From NCBI RefSeq assembly GCF_001485495.1, contig NZ_BCNF01000004.1:1-64000 (forward strand): a DNA stretch of 64,000 nucleotides, written 5' to 3'. Within the stretch, counting starts at the first letter, position 1. Each line of letters starts with the position of its first letter. Positions 54,376-62,900 of this stretch are shown here, in pieces. The position numbers and the translations under genes were made by a program. Source of the stretch: Gordonia desulfuricans NBRC 100010 (GTDB lineage: Bacteria > Actinomycetota > Actinomycetes > Mycobacteriales > Mycobacteriaceae). The notes under the pieces were generated by a model. That model saw nothing but the letters and a program-made list of their open reading frames with translations. It searched no databases and was not told where the DNA came from.

Positions 54376-56037
54376 CTATTCCACCCCCACCTGGATCAGG
54401 TCGTCGGACTGGCCTGTTGGATACACCGCGAGTTCGATACCCGCGAAATTGCGACGCATGTGGTCGGCGAGCGCCGTCAGCGCCGCCTCGTCCACGTCGG
54501 CTCCGGCGAGTACCGTCACCAGCTCGCCGCCGGTGGCGAGCATCAGGTCCACCAGCGCCGTGGCGGCCTGCGTCTGATCGTGGGCGATCACCAGCACATC
54601 CGATCCGATCAGACCGAGCACGTCACCCACCTCGCAGGTACCGGCGAGGGTCATCATCCGGGTGTCGGCGCGGCGCAACGCCCCCCACCGCGCACCGGCG
54701 GCGGCCTCGGCCATCGCATAGGCGTCGGCGTCGGCGGTCTCGGTGGGGTCGTGCACGGCCAGCGCGGCCAGACACTGGGTCATCGACATGGTCGGCAGCG
54801 TGATCACCGATCGCTGCGCCGACCGCACCTCGGCACCCACCGAGACCAGGTCCTGGCTGGTCATGGTCCCGTTCGCCATCACGATCACATGGGCCGCATC
54901 GGTGTCGCGGATCGCCGCGGCCAGCTCCTCGGGCCGCAGTGACCCGTCGGCACGCACCACCGCCGCACCGGCGTCGGTGAACAGGCTCGCCGCACCCTCC
55001 CCGCGGACCACCGCCACCACGGCCCGTTTGTGCCGGGGCGGCGGTTCGGCGGTGTCGATCTGGGAGCGGATGGCGTCGAGCGCGAAACAGCTCACCCGGA
55101 TGTCGGACATGTGGCCGGTGGCCAGGCCCGCCTCGATGGCCTTGCCCGGCTCGCAGGTGTGCACGTGCACCGAGAAGCGTTCGCCGTCACCGCCGGAGGA
55201 GTCGCCGACGATCACCACCGCATCACCCAGATCGTCGAGCGCGGCGCGCAGCCGGCCGATCCCCTCGCCGGCGGGGCCGTCGAGCAGGTACATCACCTCG
55301 AAGTCCATCTCCGACGACCCGCCACACGCGTCGTCGGGGTGCCCGGGCCGGCCACCCCCGGTGAGTGATCCCCGATACCGGCGGCGGCGGACCGCGACAC
55401 CGGTGACCACCCCGACCATCGCGTCGAGCAGCACCAGGAAACCGCGGGCTCCCGCGTCGACCACCCCGGCCGAGGTGAGCTCGGGAAGCTGATCGGTGGT
55501 GTGCTCGAGCGCCTCGGCGCACTCGTCGGCGATCGCCCGGACGAGGTCGGTGGGGGCGTCGTCGGCGTGGGCCACCGCGGTCTCGGCGGCCACCCGGATC
55601 ACGGTGAGCACCGTTCCCTCACGCGGTTCGCTGACGGCCCGGCGCGCGGCGAGTCCGGCCAGCCGGAGCCCCGCCACCGCCAGATAGGTCATGGTGAGGT
55701 CGTCGGGTCCGGCGACCGCCGCGGCGTCGGCGATCCCGACGAGCACCTGCGACAGGATGATCCCGGAGTTGCCCCGCGCCGAGGCCACCGCGCCGTCGGC
55801 CATGGCCCGCGCCACCGCGGCGACGTCGGCGTCGTCGGGCAGTGTGCGCACGGCGGCGGCGGCGGCACGCATGGTGAAGGCCATGTTGGAGCCGGTGTCG
55901 GAGTCGGGGATCGGGAAGACGTTCAGATCGTTGATCTCGCCCCGCAGTGCATCCAGACCGTCGGCGCTCGCCTGCGCCCAGTCCCGCAGCAGATTCGGGT
56001 TGATCATCTGTGCCGGCCCGACGTCGAATGCCGCCAT
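54376..56037 (-). CDS. DAK2-domain (FakA/YloV-like) kinase-family protein
   Basis: 553 residues. N-terminal DhaL/DAK2 domain with NVFPIPDSDTGSNMAFTM (39-56; the Asp residues bind Mg-ATP) and SARGNSGIILSQ, a middle domain (MDFEVMYLLDG..., from about 270) and a C-terminal DegV-like domain. FakA relatives phosphorylate fatty acids held by FakB/DegV proteins. ATG at 56037 with AGGAGG upstream is clearly the start. Linked to recG and rpmB as in many bacteria. In M. tuberculosis this gene is split (Rv2974c/Rv2975c); here it is whole. Confidence 0.9.
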   Translation of the reverse strand: MAAFDVGPAQMINPNLLRDWAQASADGLDALRGEINDLNVFPIPDSDTGSNMAFTMRAAAAAVRTLPDDADVAAVARAMADGAVASARGNSGIILSQVLVGIADAAAVAGPDDLTMTYLAVAGLRLAGLAARRAVSEPREGTVLTVIRVAAETAVAHADDAPTDLVRAIADECAEALEHTTDQLPELTSAGVVDAGARGFLVLLDAMVGVVTGVAVRRRRYRGSLTGGGRPGHPDDACGGSSEMDFEVMYLLDGPAGEGIGRLRAALDDLGDAVVIVGDSSGGDGERFSVHVHTCEPGKAIEAGLATGHMSDIRVSCFALDAIRSQIDTAEPPPRHKRAVVAVVRGEGAASLFTDAGAAVVRADGSLRPEELAAAIRDTDAAHVIVMANGTMTSQDLVSVGAEVRSAQRSVITLPTMSMTQCLAALAVHDPTETADADAYAMAEAAAGARWGALRRADTRMMTLAGTCEVGDVLGLIGSDVLVIAHDQTQAATALVDLMLATGGELVTVLAGADVDEAALTALADHMRRNFAGIELAVYPTGQSDDLIQVGVE

Positions 56038-56208
56038 GCAACCTCCTCGGACACCGCGGTGACAATTGGGTTCGAGGCTACTCGGACATACCGACAGCAC
56101 CGGCCCATGTCGACATCGTGTCCACCGGCGGGCACCATGATCTCCACACGCGCACCGCTCGCCGGCACCGGCTTCCGGGACGTCGGGGTGGATTCGCCCG
56201 GGGCGGAT

Positions 56209-56238
56209 TTGGCCGAGGCGGGTGGCCCCCGCTATCCT
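56209..56238 (+). promoter_or_regulatory. Candidate promoter for rpmB
   Basis: TTGGCC (56209-56214) and TATCCT (56233-56238) with an 18-base spacer, about 90 bases upstream of rpmB in the 293-base divergent gap 56038-56330. Nothing else is recognisable in this gap. Confidence 0.5.
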
Positions 56239-56330
56239 TGCACGGTTGCCTTGCCGCGACCGTGGGCTTCATGCACCCGGCCGCACGGCGGGGCCAAATG
56301 TGAACCAACCCTCTATCCAAGGAGTTCGAT

Positions 56331-56522
56331 ATGGCTGCCGTCTGTGACGTCTGCGGCAAGGGTCCGGGCTTCGGCAAGTCCGTTTCGCACTCGCACCGCC
56401 GCACCAACCGTCGCTGGAATCCGAACATCCAGTCGGTCCGCGTCGAGGTCGCCCCGGGCAACCGGAAGCGCAAGAACGTGTGCACCTCCTGCCTCAAGGC
56501 CGGGAAGACCACGCTGGTCTGA
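56331..56522 (+). CDS. rpmB: 50S ribosomal protein L28 (zinc-binding C+ form)
   Basis: 63 residues. [22 protein letters not shown] at the start and [15 protein letters not shown] at the end give four Cys (5, 8, 51, 54) for a zinc ribbon, i.e. the C+ paralogue. Actinobacteria often keep a second, Cys-free L28 under Zur control for zinc starvation; that copy is not here. AAGGAG eight bases upstream of the ATG. Followed by a textbook terminator. Confidence 0.97.
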   Translation: MAAVCDVCGKGPGFGKSVSHSHRRTNRRWNPNIQSVRVEVAPGNRKRKNVCTSCLKAGKTTLV

Positions 56523-56558
56523 TCCCGACGCCCGTCAGGGCACCGGTCTTCACGAGCA

Positions 56559-56606
56559 AGACCCGACCCACCGAGCGAACGCTCGGCCCCAGGGTCGGGT
56601 CTTTTT
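56559..56606 (+). terminator. Rho-independent terminator of rpmB
   Basis: Perfect 11-bp stem AGACCCGACCC (56559-56569) / GGGTCGGGTCT (56592-56602), containing an inner CCGAGC-GAAC-GCTCGG hairpin (56571-56586), followed by a T-run (TTTTTC). Best canonical terminator in the window. Confidence 0.92.
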
Positions 56607-56630
56607 CGTGTCGGCGATACAGTGACCCAC

Positions 56631-57458
56631 ATGACAGCGACCACGAACTCATCCACTCCGTCTCCCACCTCACCGGTGAGCATCTCCGGCGAGGTCCTGA
56701 CCATCGCGGTGTCCTCTGCAGCGGCCGGGACCTCCCTCGACGACGTCGCGCTCGTCGAGGGCGCCCGTGTACTGAACGAGGTGGCCCGCGGTGAACACAA
56801 CGTCGGCGCCATCGTGCTGACCGGCTCGGGACCGAACTTCTGCGCCGGCGGCAACGTCCGGGCGTTCGCCGGGGCCGAACACCGCCCCACCTATCTGCGC
56901 GAGATCGCCGACACCTTCCACACCTTCGTCAACGCGCTCGTCGGCGCCGACCGACCCGTCGTCGCGGCGGTGAAGGGCTGGGCCGCGGGCGCCGGGATGA
57001 GCCTGGTGCTGCACGCCGACGTCGCGATCGGTGGCGCGGGCACCAACCTGCGCCCGGCATACGGCGGCATCGGTCTCACCCCCGACGGCGGGATGACCTG
57101 GACCCTGCCGCGCATCGTCGGGGTGGCCCGCGCCCGCGACATCATCCTCACCAATCGCGTCGTGTCCGCCGACGACGCACTCGCGATGGGCATCCTGTCG
57201 CGTCTGGTCGACGACGCCGAGGTGGAGTCACAGGCTCAGGCGGTGGCCGCACAGCTCGCCGCCGGCCCGCGCGCGGCGTTCGTCGCCACCCGCCGGCTGC
57301 TGACCGACTCGGCCCAGCGGTCACTGCCCGAACAGCTCCTGGCCGAGGCGGCCTCCATCTCGACCCGCAGCGGCGAGCCCGAGGGCGCCGAGGGCGTCGA
57401 CGCCTTCATCGGCAAGCGCGCACCGGATTTCGCCGCGGCCCGCAACGCCGCACGGTGA
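56631..57458 (+). CDS. Enoyl-CoA hydratase/isomerase (crotonase) family protein
   Basis: 275 residues. Crotonase fold with the oxyanion-hole segments NFCAGGNVRAFAG (69-81) and GWAAGAGMSLVLHADVAI (116-133). The two catalytic Glu of hydratases are replaced: Ser124 (GAGMS for GGGCE) and Ala143 (RPAYGG for QPE). Asp152 in LTPDGG is at a place used by isomerase-type members. It is therefore more likely an isomerase or another crotonase activity than a classical hydratase. I use the ATG at 56631; a GTG three codons upstream is possible. Convergent with ung. Confidence 0.85.
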   Translation: MTATTNSSTPSPTSPVSISGEVLTIAVSSAAAGTSLDDVALVEGARVLNEVARGEHNVGAIVLTGSGPNFCAGGNVRAFAGAEHRPTYLREIADTFHTFVNALVGADRPVVAAVKGWAAGAGMSLVLHADVAIGGAGTNLRPAYGGIGLTPDGGMTWTLPRIVGVARARDIILTNRVVSADDALAMGILSRLVDDAEVESQAQAVAAQLAAGPRAAFVATRRLLTDSAQRSLPEQLLAEAASISTRSGEPEGAEGVDAFIGKRAPDFAAARNAAR

Positions 57459-57460
57459 CG

Positions 57461-57494
57461 CCGACAGTCCCGTGACACCGACAGTCCCGTGACA
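57461..57494. repeat. 17-bp exact direct repeat, two copies
   Basis: CCGACAGTCCCGTGACA occurs at 57461-57477 and again at 57478-57494, directly after the crotonase stop codon. Confidence 0.85.
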
Positions 57495-57497
57495 CCG

Positions 57498-57531
57498 GGC
57501 GCCTGCCGATCCGATCAGGACGGCAGGCGCC
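57498..57531. terminator. Bidirectional hairpin between the crotonase gene and ung
   Basis: Perfect 11-bp inverted repeat GGCGCCTGCCG (57498-57508) / CGGCAGGCGCC (57521-57531); the ung stop codon (57515-57517) is in the 12-base loop, so the final ung codons are part of the stem. Confidence 0.7.
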
Positions 57532-58204
57532 AGTCCACGGGTTCGCCGCCGAGATCCTCGAGCTCGGTGTTGGCCCGGCTGAACGGACGCGACCCGAAGA
57601 ATCCGCGGCTCGCCGACAACGGCGACGGATGCGCGGAGACGATGGTCGGAACATCGGGCATCCACTGCGCCAGCCCTTGCGCATCACGGCCCCACAGGAT
57701 CGCCACGAGCGGTTCGTCGCGGTCGACCAGTGCCTTGATCGCGCATTCGGTGACCTGCTCCCAGCCCTTGCCGCGATGCGACCCGGCCTCACCGGGTTGC
57801 ACGGTCAGCACCCGGTTGAGCAGCAGCACACCGTTTTTCGCCCACGGGGTGAGATCACCGTTGGCCGGGCGCGGATATCCGAGATCCTCGCAGTATTCGG
57901 TGTAGATGTTGCCCAGGCTCCGCGGGATCGGTGAGACATCCGGTGCCACCGAGAAACTCAGGCCCACCGCATGACCCGGGGTCGGATACGGGTCCTGTCC
58001 GACGATCAGCACCCGGACGTCGTCGAACGGTTGGGTGAAGGCCCGCAACACATTCGCGCCGGCCGGCAGATAGCGCCGCCCGTCGGCGTTCTCGGCCCGC
58101 AGGAAGGCGCCCATCTCGGCGATCACGTCGGCGACCGGTTCGAGGGCTTGGGCCCACCCCGGATCGAGCAACTCCGACAACGGTTTGGGCGTGGTGGTAC
58201 TCAA
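57515..58204 (-). CDS. ung: Uracil-DNA glycosylase (family 1)
   Basis: 229 residues. Removes uracil from DNA in base-excision repair. Water-activating loop [20 protein letters not shown] (Asp71), the LLLNRVLTV uracil-binding segment, and [18 protein letters not shown] with the catalytic His. The start is a TTG at 58204: it overlaps the stop of the upstream gene (TTGA) and has GGAGG six bases before, and the next residues [12 protein letters not shown] align with Ung N-termini. Translationally coupled to the gamma-carbonic-anhydrase-like gene. Confidence 0.95.
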   Translation of the reverse strand: MSTTTPKPLSELLDPGWAQALEPVADVIAEMGAFLRAENADGRRYLPAGANVLRAFTQPFDDVRVLIVGQDPYPTPGHAVGLSFSVAPDVSPIPRSLGNIYTEYCEDLGYPRPANGDLTPWAKNGVLLLNRVLTVQPGEAGSHRGKGWEQVTECAIKALVDRDEPLVAILWGRDAQGLAQWMPDVPTIVSAHPSPLSASRGFFGSRPFSRANTELEDLGGEPVDWRLPS

Positions 58205-58722
58205 TCGATCCTCCGCAATGATCCCCGGTAGTGCTGCGCATTCTGGAAGTACATCTCGATGTTGAGGTCGACGTGGTCCTCGGGCACCTCGAAGCCCTCC
58301 CGCACCCGGGCCGGAATCCCCAGCGCCATACGCCGAGCAGGGATCTCGGTGTCGAACGGGACCACCGCGCCTGCCCCGACGATCGCACCGCCACCGATCG
58401 TGGACCCGTTGAGCACCACCGAGCCCGACGCGATCAGACAGTTGTCGCCGATGGTCGCACCCTCGATGTGTGCATTGTGGCCGACGACGCACCGGGCGCC
58501 GATGATCGTCGGGTGGATCATCGTGCAGTGGATGATCGTGCCGTCCTGGATGTTGGTGCGCGCACCGACGCTGATGGTCCCGTAGTCACCGCGCAGCACC
58601 GCACCCGGCCACACCGACACCCCGTCGGCCAGCGTGACCGCGCCGATCACCGTCGCATCCGGGTGCACATAGACGTCCGCACCGAGTACGGGTTCTCGAT
58701 CGTCGAGAGCGTAGATCGCCAT
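58201..58722 (-). CDS. Gamma-carbonic-anhydrase-family left-handed beta-helix protein
   Basis: 173 residues of hexapeptide repeats ([54 protein letters not shown]...), ending in a short helix. His residues in [13 protein letters not shown] and the conserved Arg/Asp/Gln of LRGDYG..NIQD are as in gamma-class carbonic anhydrases (YrdA/PaaY/CaiE group), with a bound metal expected. Many members have low or no anhydrase activity, so the reaction is uncertain. Confidence 0.88.
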   Translation of the reverse strand: MAIYALDDREPVLGADVYVHPDATVIGAVTLADGVSVWPGAVLRGDYGTISVGARTNIQDGTIIHCTMIHPTIIGARCVVGHNAHIEGATIGDNCLIASGSVVLNGSTIGGGAIVGAGAVVPFDTEIPARRMALGIPARVREGFEVPEDHVDLNIEMYFQNAQHYRGSLRRID

Positions 58723-58765
58723 GAAGGTGATCTAAGCAGGGTCGCCGCGGCGGACCGACGACCGG

Positions 58766-59815
58766 TCAGCCGAAGGCCTGCCAGCCGTGCAGTTCGGTGA
58801 GCGGTTCGCCGTCGACGACCACCGCGGCCGGCCCGGCCTCGACGGTCCCGATCGCGGTCCACCCGGCGGGTACCGCACCCGGGGCGAACGAGCCGAGCAG
58901 TTGGTGATCCTCACCACCGGTGAGCACCCAGCGGCGGATGTCGGCGCCGAGCAGCGCGGCGGTACGGGTCACCGCGGCGGGACGCGGGACGGCGTCGGCA
59001 CGCACGTCCACCGTGACCCCCGACGAACGGGCCAGGGTGACCAGTTCCTCGACGAGTCCGTCGGAGACGTCGGTCATCGCATGCGCCCCGGCGCGTCCGG
59101 CGATCATCCCCTGCGACAGGTCCGGTGTGGGCAGCAGGAAGGCCGCGGCCACCGCGGCACGCGGATCGTCGACGCGCCGCCACCGCTCGAGTGGGCCGGG
59201 CCCCGAGCGCGACAACACCGCGAGTCCGGCCGCCGCGGCGCCCAGCGGACCGCTGACCGCGAGCACGTCGCCCGGTCGGGCTCCCGACAAGGTCACCGGG
59301 GCGAGCCCGTCGAGGGCACCGACGACGGTGATCGAGACCACCACCTCGTCGGCCTGCACCAGATCGCCGCCCAGCACCCGCGCGCCGAGTTCGTGTGTGG
59401 CGCAGACGATCGCATCGTTGAGCCGCAACACCCAGCCCACCTCGGTGTGCGCCGGGCAGGCCAGCGACACCACCACCCCGACGGTCCGCCCGCCCATCGC
59501 GGCGATGTCGGCGGCACTCTGGATCACCGCCCGCGCACCGATCTGCTCCGGCGTCGACCAGTCCAGCCGGAAGTGCCTGTCCTGCACCACGGTGTCGGTG
59601 CTGATCACGGTGGGACCGACGTCGAAGACCGCGGCGTCGTCACCGGATCCGATGACGATGTCGCCGGTCGTCGGGGTGTCCTCGGCGGTCCCGGCGGGTC
59701 GTGCCGCCGCCGCACGGGTGAACATGGTGAGGATCGCGCGTTCGCCGATCTCGCCGACGGTTCTCGTCGGGTCGAACGCATCCGATTCCGTTTCGCCGAC
59801 GCCGTCGGACGGCAC
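58766..59815 (-). CDS. thiL: Thiamine-monophosphate kinase
   Basis: 349 residues. Phosphorylates thiamine monophosphate to the diphosphate. GSGDDAAVFD near the N-terminus (Mg-ATP), STDTVVQDRHFRLDW (substrate), AAMGGRTVGVVVSL, LGGDLVQADEVVVSITVVG and MTDVSDGLVEEL are PurM/ThiL blocks. The start is taken as the GTG at 59815, preceded by GAGGGGG; the frame is open far upstream but not conserved. The N-terminal ~20 residues are longer than in enteric ThiL. Confidence 0.94.
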   Translation of the reverse strand: MPSDGVGETESDAFDPTRTVGEIGERAILTMFTRAAAARPAGTAEDTPTTGDIVIGSGDDAAVFDVGPTVISTDTVVQDRHFRLDWSTPEQIGARAVIQSAADIAAMGGRTVGVVVSLACPAHTEVGWVLRLNDAIVCATHELGARVLGGDLVQADEVVVSITVVGALDGLAPVTLSGARPGDVLAVSGPLGAAAAGLAVLSRSGPGPLERWRRVDDPRAAVAAAFLLPTPDLSQGMIAGRAGAHAMTDVSDGLVEELVTLARSSGVTVDVRADAVPRPAAVTRTAALLGADIRRWVLTGGEDHQLLGSFAPGAVPAGWTAIGTVEAGPAAVVVDGEPLTELHGWQAFG

Positions 59816-60007
59816 GTGGGCGCCCCCTCGATCTCTCCGCCGACTCGCCACTGCGGCTGTTGTCGGCAACAATGTGTCCCAGCAGTCTAGTGGTTGGGGT
59901 GTTCGTCCCCACCGGCCGAGCGCAGGTGAATACTTGCCGACGGTGGTAAGAACACTGTGGGATCGAACAGCCCCGATCCCCATGGTGCAGATACGGAGAG
60001 GATGCCC

Positions 60008-60247
60008 GTGGTTCAGGCCTACATACTGATCCAGACCGAGGTCGGGAGGGCGGCACTGGCCGCGGCGACCATCGCAGAGATCTCGGGGGTCGCCTCGTCC
60101 GAGGAGGTCAGTGGACCCTACGACGTGATCGTCCGGGTCGACGCCGCCGACGCCGCACATCTGAGCAACGACGTGGTCCCGCAGATCCAGAAGGTCGACG
60201 GCATCACCCGGACCCTGACCTGCCCGGTGGTCACCACCACACGCTGA
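60008..60247 (+). CDS. Stand-alone Lrp/AsnC ligand-binding (RAM) domain protein
   Basis: 79 residues from GTG: VVQAYILIQTEVGRAALAAA, SSEEVSGPYDVIVRVDAADAAHL and ITRTLTCPVV. This is the C-terminal RAM domain of Lrp/AsnC regulators without the helix-turn-helix. Such proteins form dimers or higher rings that bind amino acids and may modulate full-length regulators. The GTG at 60008 is favoured over the ATG at 60002 because GGAGAGG lies six bases upstream of the GTG but abuts the ATG. Divergent from thiL (192-base gap). Confidence 0.88.
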   Translation: MVQAYILIQTEVGRAALAAATIAEISGVASSEEVSGPYDVIVRVDAADAAHLSNDVVPQIQKVDGITRTLTCPVVTTTR

Positions 60248-60289
60248 CGTCCCGGACGACCTGCCCGCGCACTGCCCTAGGGTGAAGCC

Positions 60290-60853
60290 GTGAGTTCTGC
60301 TGATGACACACCCGACGACACGGACCAGACCCCGTCCCCCGATTCCCCGTCGGGTCCGCGGCTGAGCCCGGCACTGATCGCCACCCTGATCACCATCCCG
60401 GTGATGGTCATCGTCGGATTCATCACGTTCGCGGCGCTGAAGGCCGATCAGGACGAGTCGACGCCGGTCGACGGATATGCGGCGGCGTCGACGGTGGACG
60501 ACCAGTGCGCACAGTTCCTCGCCGGCCTGCCCGGTTCGTTCGAGGGCTTCGGTTCCAAGAGTGTCGACGGCGACCGCGCGATCTGGTCGGCCGACGAGGG
60601 TGACCCGATCGTCGTGCGCTGCGGGGTGGACCGCCCGAGCGGCCTGGCCCCCGACAGTCGCCTGCAGGCGGTGAACAACGTGCAGTGGTTCATCACCGAC
60701 ACCGAGGAGGGACGCGGGCAGGCCTATGTCTGCGTCGATCACCGTCCGTATGTGGCGCTGTGGGTTCCGGTCTCGGCCGGCAACGCCTCAATCACCGCGG
60801 TGTCCACCGCGATCGGCAGCACGCTGTCCCCCGGCCCCCTCGACTTCGGCTAG
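60290..60853 (+). CDS. DUF3515 membrane-anchored protein
   Basis: 187 residues. Acidic Ser/Pro/Asp N-terminus, one membrane helix (about 28-50), then an extracytoplasmic domain of DUF3515 type with Cys in DDQCAQFL, VVRCGVDRPSGL and AYVCVDHRPYVALWVP, and NNVQWF. Three conserved Cys suggest disulfides. Function unknown; the M. tuberculosis counterpart (Rv2980) is a predicted secreted protein in the thiL-ddlA-gpsA neighbourhood. GTG start at 60290, 42 bases after the RAM gene. Confidence 0.88.
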   Translation: MSSADDTPDDTDQTPSPDSPSGPRLSPALIATLITIPVMVIVGFITFAALKADQDESTPVDGYAAASTVDDQCAQFLAGLPGSFEGFGSKSVDGDRAIWSADEGDPIVVRCGVDRPSGLAPDSRLQAVNNVQWFITDTEEGRGQAYVCVDHRPYVALWVPVSAGNASITAVSTAIGSTLSPGPLDFG

Positions 60854-60904
60854 CCGCCACCCCGGGGAGAGGCAATTGCGCCCTCACCCAAGGTGTCTCG
60901 CGGC

Positions 60905-61912
60905 TCAGTCGTGGTAGACCTCGGGTTTCGTGGAGCGGCCGAGCAGCGAGCTCACCGCGTCGGTCACCGACATCCCGTTGTGGCACACCCCGTGGACGGC
61001 GTCGGTGAGCGGCATGGACACCCCGTGCTTCTCGGCCAGCGCACGAACCGAGGTGCACGACTTGACGCCCTCGGCGACCTGACCGTTCGTGGCCGCCTGC
61101 GCCTCCTGCATGGTGGCGCCCTCCCCGAGCCGGGCACCGAAGGTCCGGTTGCGCGACAGCGGCGACGAGCAGGTGGCCACCAGATCGCCGATCCCGGCCA
61201 GCCCGGCGAGGGTCTGCATGTCGGCGCCCAGGGTGATGCCCAGGCGGATGGTCTCGGCGAGCCCGCGGGTGATGATCGTGGCGAGGGTGTTCTGACCGAA
61301 CCCGACGCCGCCGGCCATCCCGCACGCCAGGGCGATCACGTTCTTCACCGCCCCGCCGATCTCACATCCCACGACGTCGGTGTTGGTGTACGGACGGAAG
61401 TAGGCGTTCTTGAACGCATCCTGCAGCGCCCGCGCGCGGGCGTCGTCGGGACAGGCGATCACCGTCGCCGCCGGCTGCTCCTCGGCGATCTCGCGGGCCA
61501 GGTTGGGTCCCGAGAGCACCGCGATCCGCTCCGATCCGACGCCGGTCACCTCGGCGATGACCTCACTCATCCGCATCAGGGAGCTGGTCTCGATACCCTT
61601 TGCCAGCGACACCAACGTCGCATCCGGGCGCAGATACGGCGTCCAGTCGGTCAGATTGGCACGCAACGACTGGGACGGCACCGCGCACACGACGATGTCG
61701 GCGTCGGGCAGGACCTCCGCGACATCGCTGGCCGCATGCAGCCCGGCGGGCAGCGTGATCCCGGACAGATAGTCGGTGTTGGTGTGTTCGGCGTCGATCT
61801 GCGCCGCCAGTTCCGGACGCCGCGCCCAGATCGTCGTCGGGGTCCCCGCGTCCACCAAGATCTTCGCGACCGCCGTCCCCCACGACCCGGCCCCCATCAC
61901 CACAGCACGCAC
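60905..61912 (-). CDS. gpsA: Glycerol-3-phosphate dehydrogenase [NAD(P)+]
   Basis: 335 residues. Makes glycerol-3-phosphate for phospholipids from dihydroxyacetone phosphate. Nucleotide-binding [10 protein letters not shown] at 7-16, [25 protein letters not shown], the catalytic Lys in [13 protein letters not shown], and [19 protein letters not shown]. The start is the GTG at 61912 with GGAGG eight bases upstream. Ends convergent with the DUF3515 gene with 51 bases between; the ddl gene usually next to gpsA is absent here. Confidence 0.95.
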   Translation of the reverse strand: MRAVVMGAGSWGTAVAKILVDAGTPTTIWARRPELAAQIDAEHTNTDYLSGITLPAGLHAASDVAEVLPDADIVVCAVPSQSLRANLTDWTPYLRPDATLVSLAKGIETSSLMRMSEVIAEVTGVGSERIAVLSGPNLAREIAEEQPAATVIACPDDARARALQDAFKNAYFRPYTNTDVVGCEIGGAVKNVIALACGMAGGVGFGQNTLATIITRGLAETIRLGITLGADMQTLAGLAGIGDLVATCSSPLSRNRTFGARLGEGATMQEAQAATNGQVAEGVKSCTSVRALAEKHGVSMPLTDAVHGVCHNGMSVTDAVSSLLGRSTKPEVYHD

Positions 61913-62116
61913 GTCCGCACCCTCCACGCATCGACAGTCACGAAACGACAGTGAGTCACACCCTAGTCCGCCGTCGCCGCCCATCGACCGGGATTGCCCA
62001 GGTGCGGTGGATCGGCAGGTGCCCAGACCGCATCGTCGGATGCCGCTCGCGCTGCCGGCGACCCGCACGCCAGGGGCCGCGCCGTGCGTCCGGCGGTGGG
62101 TGGGCATCATGGACGC

Positions 62117-62878
62117 ATGAGGTCGAACGACGGACACGTCGGTGTCCCCGCCGGTGCGAGGGCACCGTCGTCGACCGGGCACTCCGCCACCGGTTGGGGG
62201 ATCGACGACGTCGGGGCGGTGCTGGCGGTCAAACACCTCGACGGCGCGAAGACCCGGCTGGCGGCCAGCCGGCCACCGGAGGACCCGGATACCACTCCGG
62301 CACACCGGGACCTGGTGCTCGCGATGCTGCTCGACACGGTGGCCGCGGTGTCCGCCGCGGGCGTCGGTCCGATCGTGGTGGTGACCCCCGACGACGACGT
62401 GCTGCGGACCGTGGCCCGCACCGGGGCCGCCGGGCTGCGTGAACAGCAGCATCCGCGGCCCTCGCTGAACCTGGCCTACCTGCAGGGTGCGGCATGGCTG
62501 CGGGCCCGACACCCCCGGCTGCGCATGGCGATGATGGTGCAGGCCGATCTGCCCGCCGCCACCGGCACCGCCCTCGCCGAGGTGCTCGGCGCCGCGAGTG
62601 CACACCGGGCCGCGCTGCTCGCCGACGCCGACGGCGACGGGACCGCACTGCTGATCCGGCCGATCGTCGCGGCCGACGCCCCGGCGTTCGGCGTGGATTC
62701 GGCAGCGGCACACCGACGCTCCGGTGCGGTCGAACTCGACCCGGCACGACGACGCTGGACCGAACTGCGCACCGACGTCGACACCGCCGCCGACCTCGAT
62801 GCCGCGGTCGCACTCGGCGTCGGCACACACACCCGTGAGGTCCTCGCCACGAGTTTCACCGGTCGCCCGGCCCGGTGA
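62117..62878 (+). CDS. fbiD: Phosphoenolpyruvate/2-phospholactate guanylyltransferase of coenzyme F420 synthesis (FbiD/CofC)
   Basis: 253 residues. Nucleotidyltransferase fold: [16 protein letters not shown] (35-50) for [38 protein letters not shown] (metal-binding Asp) and [13 protein letters not shown], with FGVDSAAAH near the end. In mycobacteria the equivalent Rv2983 guanylylates phosphoenolpyruvate to start the F420 side chain. The ATG at 62117 gives a ~30-residue N-terminal extension. It is 22 bases upstream of ppk1, the same order as Rv2983-Rv2984. Confidence 0.92.
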   Translation: MRSNDGHVGVPAGARAPSSTGHSATGWGIDDVGAVLAVKHLDGAKTRLAASRPPEDPDTTPAHRDLVLAMLLDTVAAVSAAGVGPIVVVTPDDDVLRTVARTGAAGLREQQHPRPSLNLAYLQGAAWLRARHPRLRMAMMVQADLPAATGTALAEVLGAASAHRAALLADADGDGTALLIRPIVAADAPAFGVDSAAAHRRSGAVELDPARRRWTELRTDVDTAADLDAAVALGVGTHTREVLATSFTGRPAR

Positions 62879-62900
62879 CGACCGGATGGTCCATCATTGA

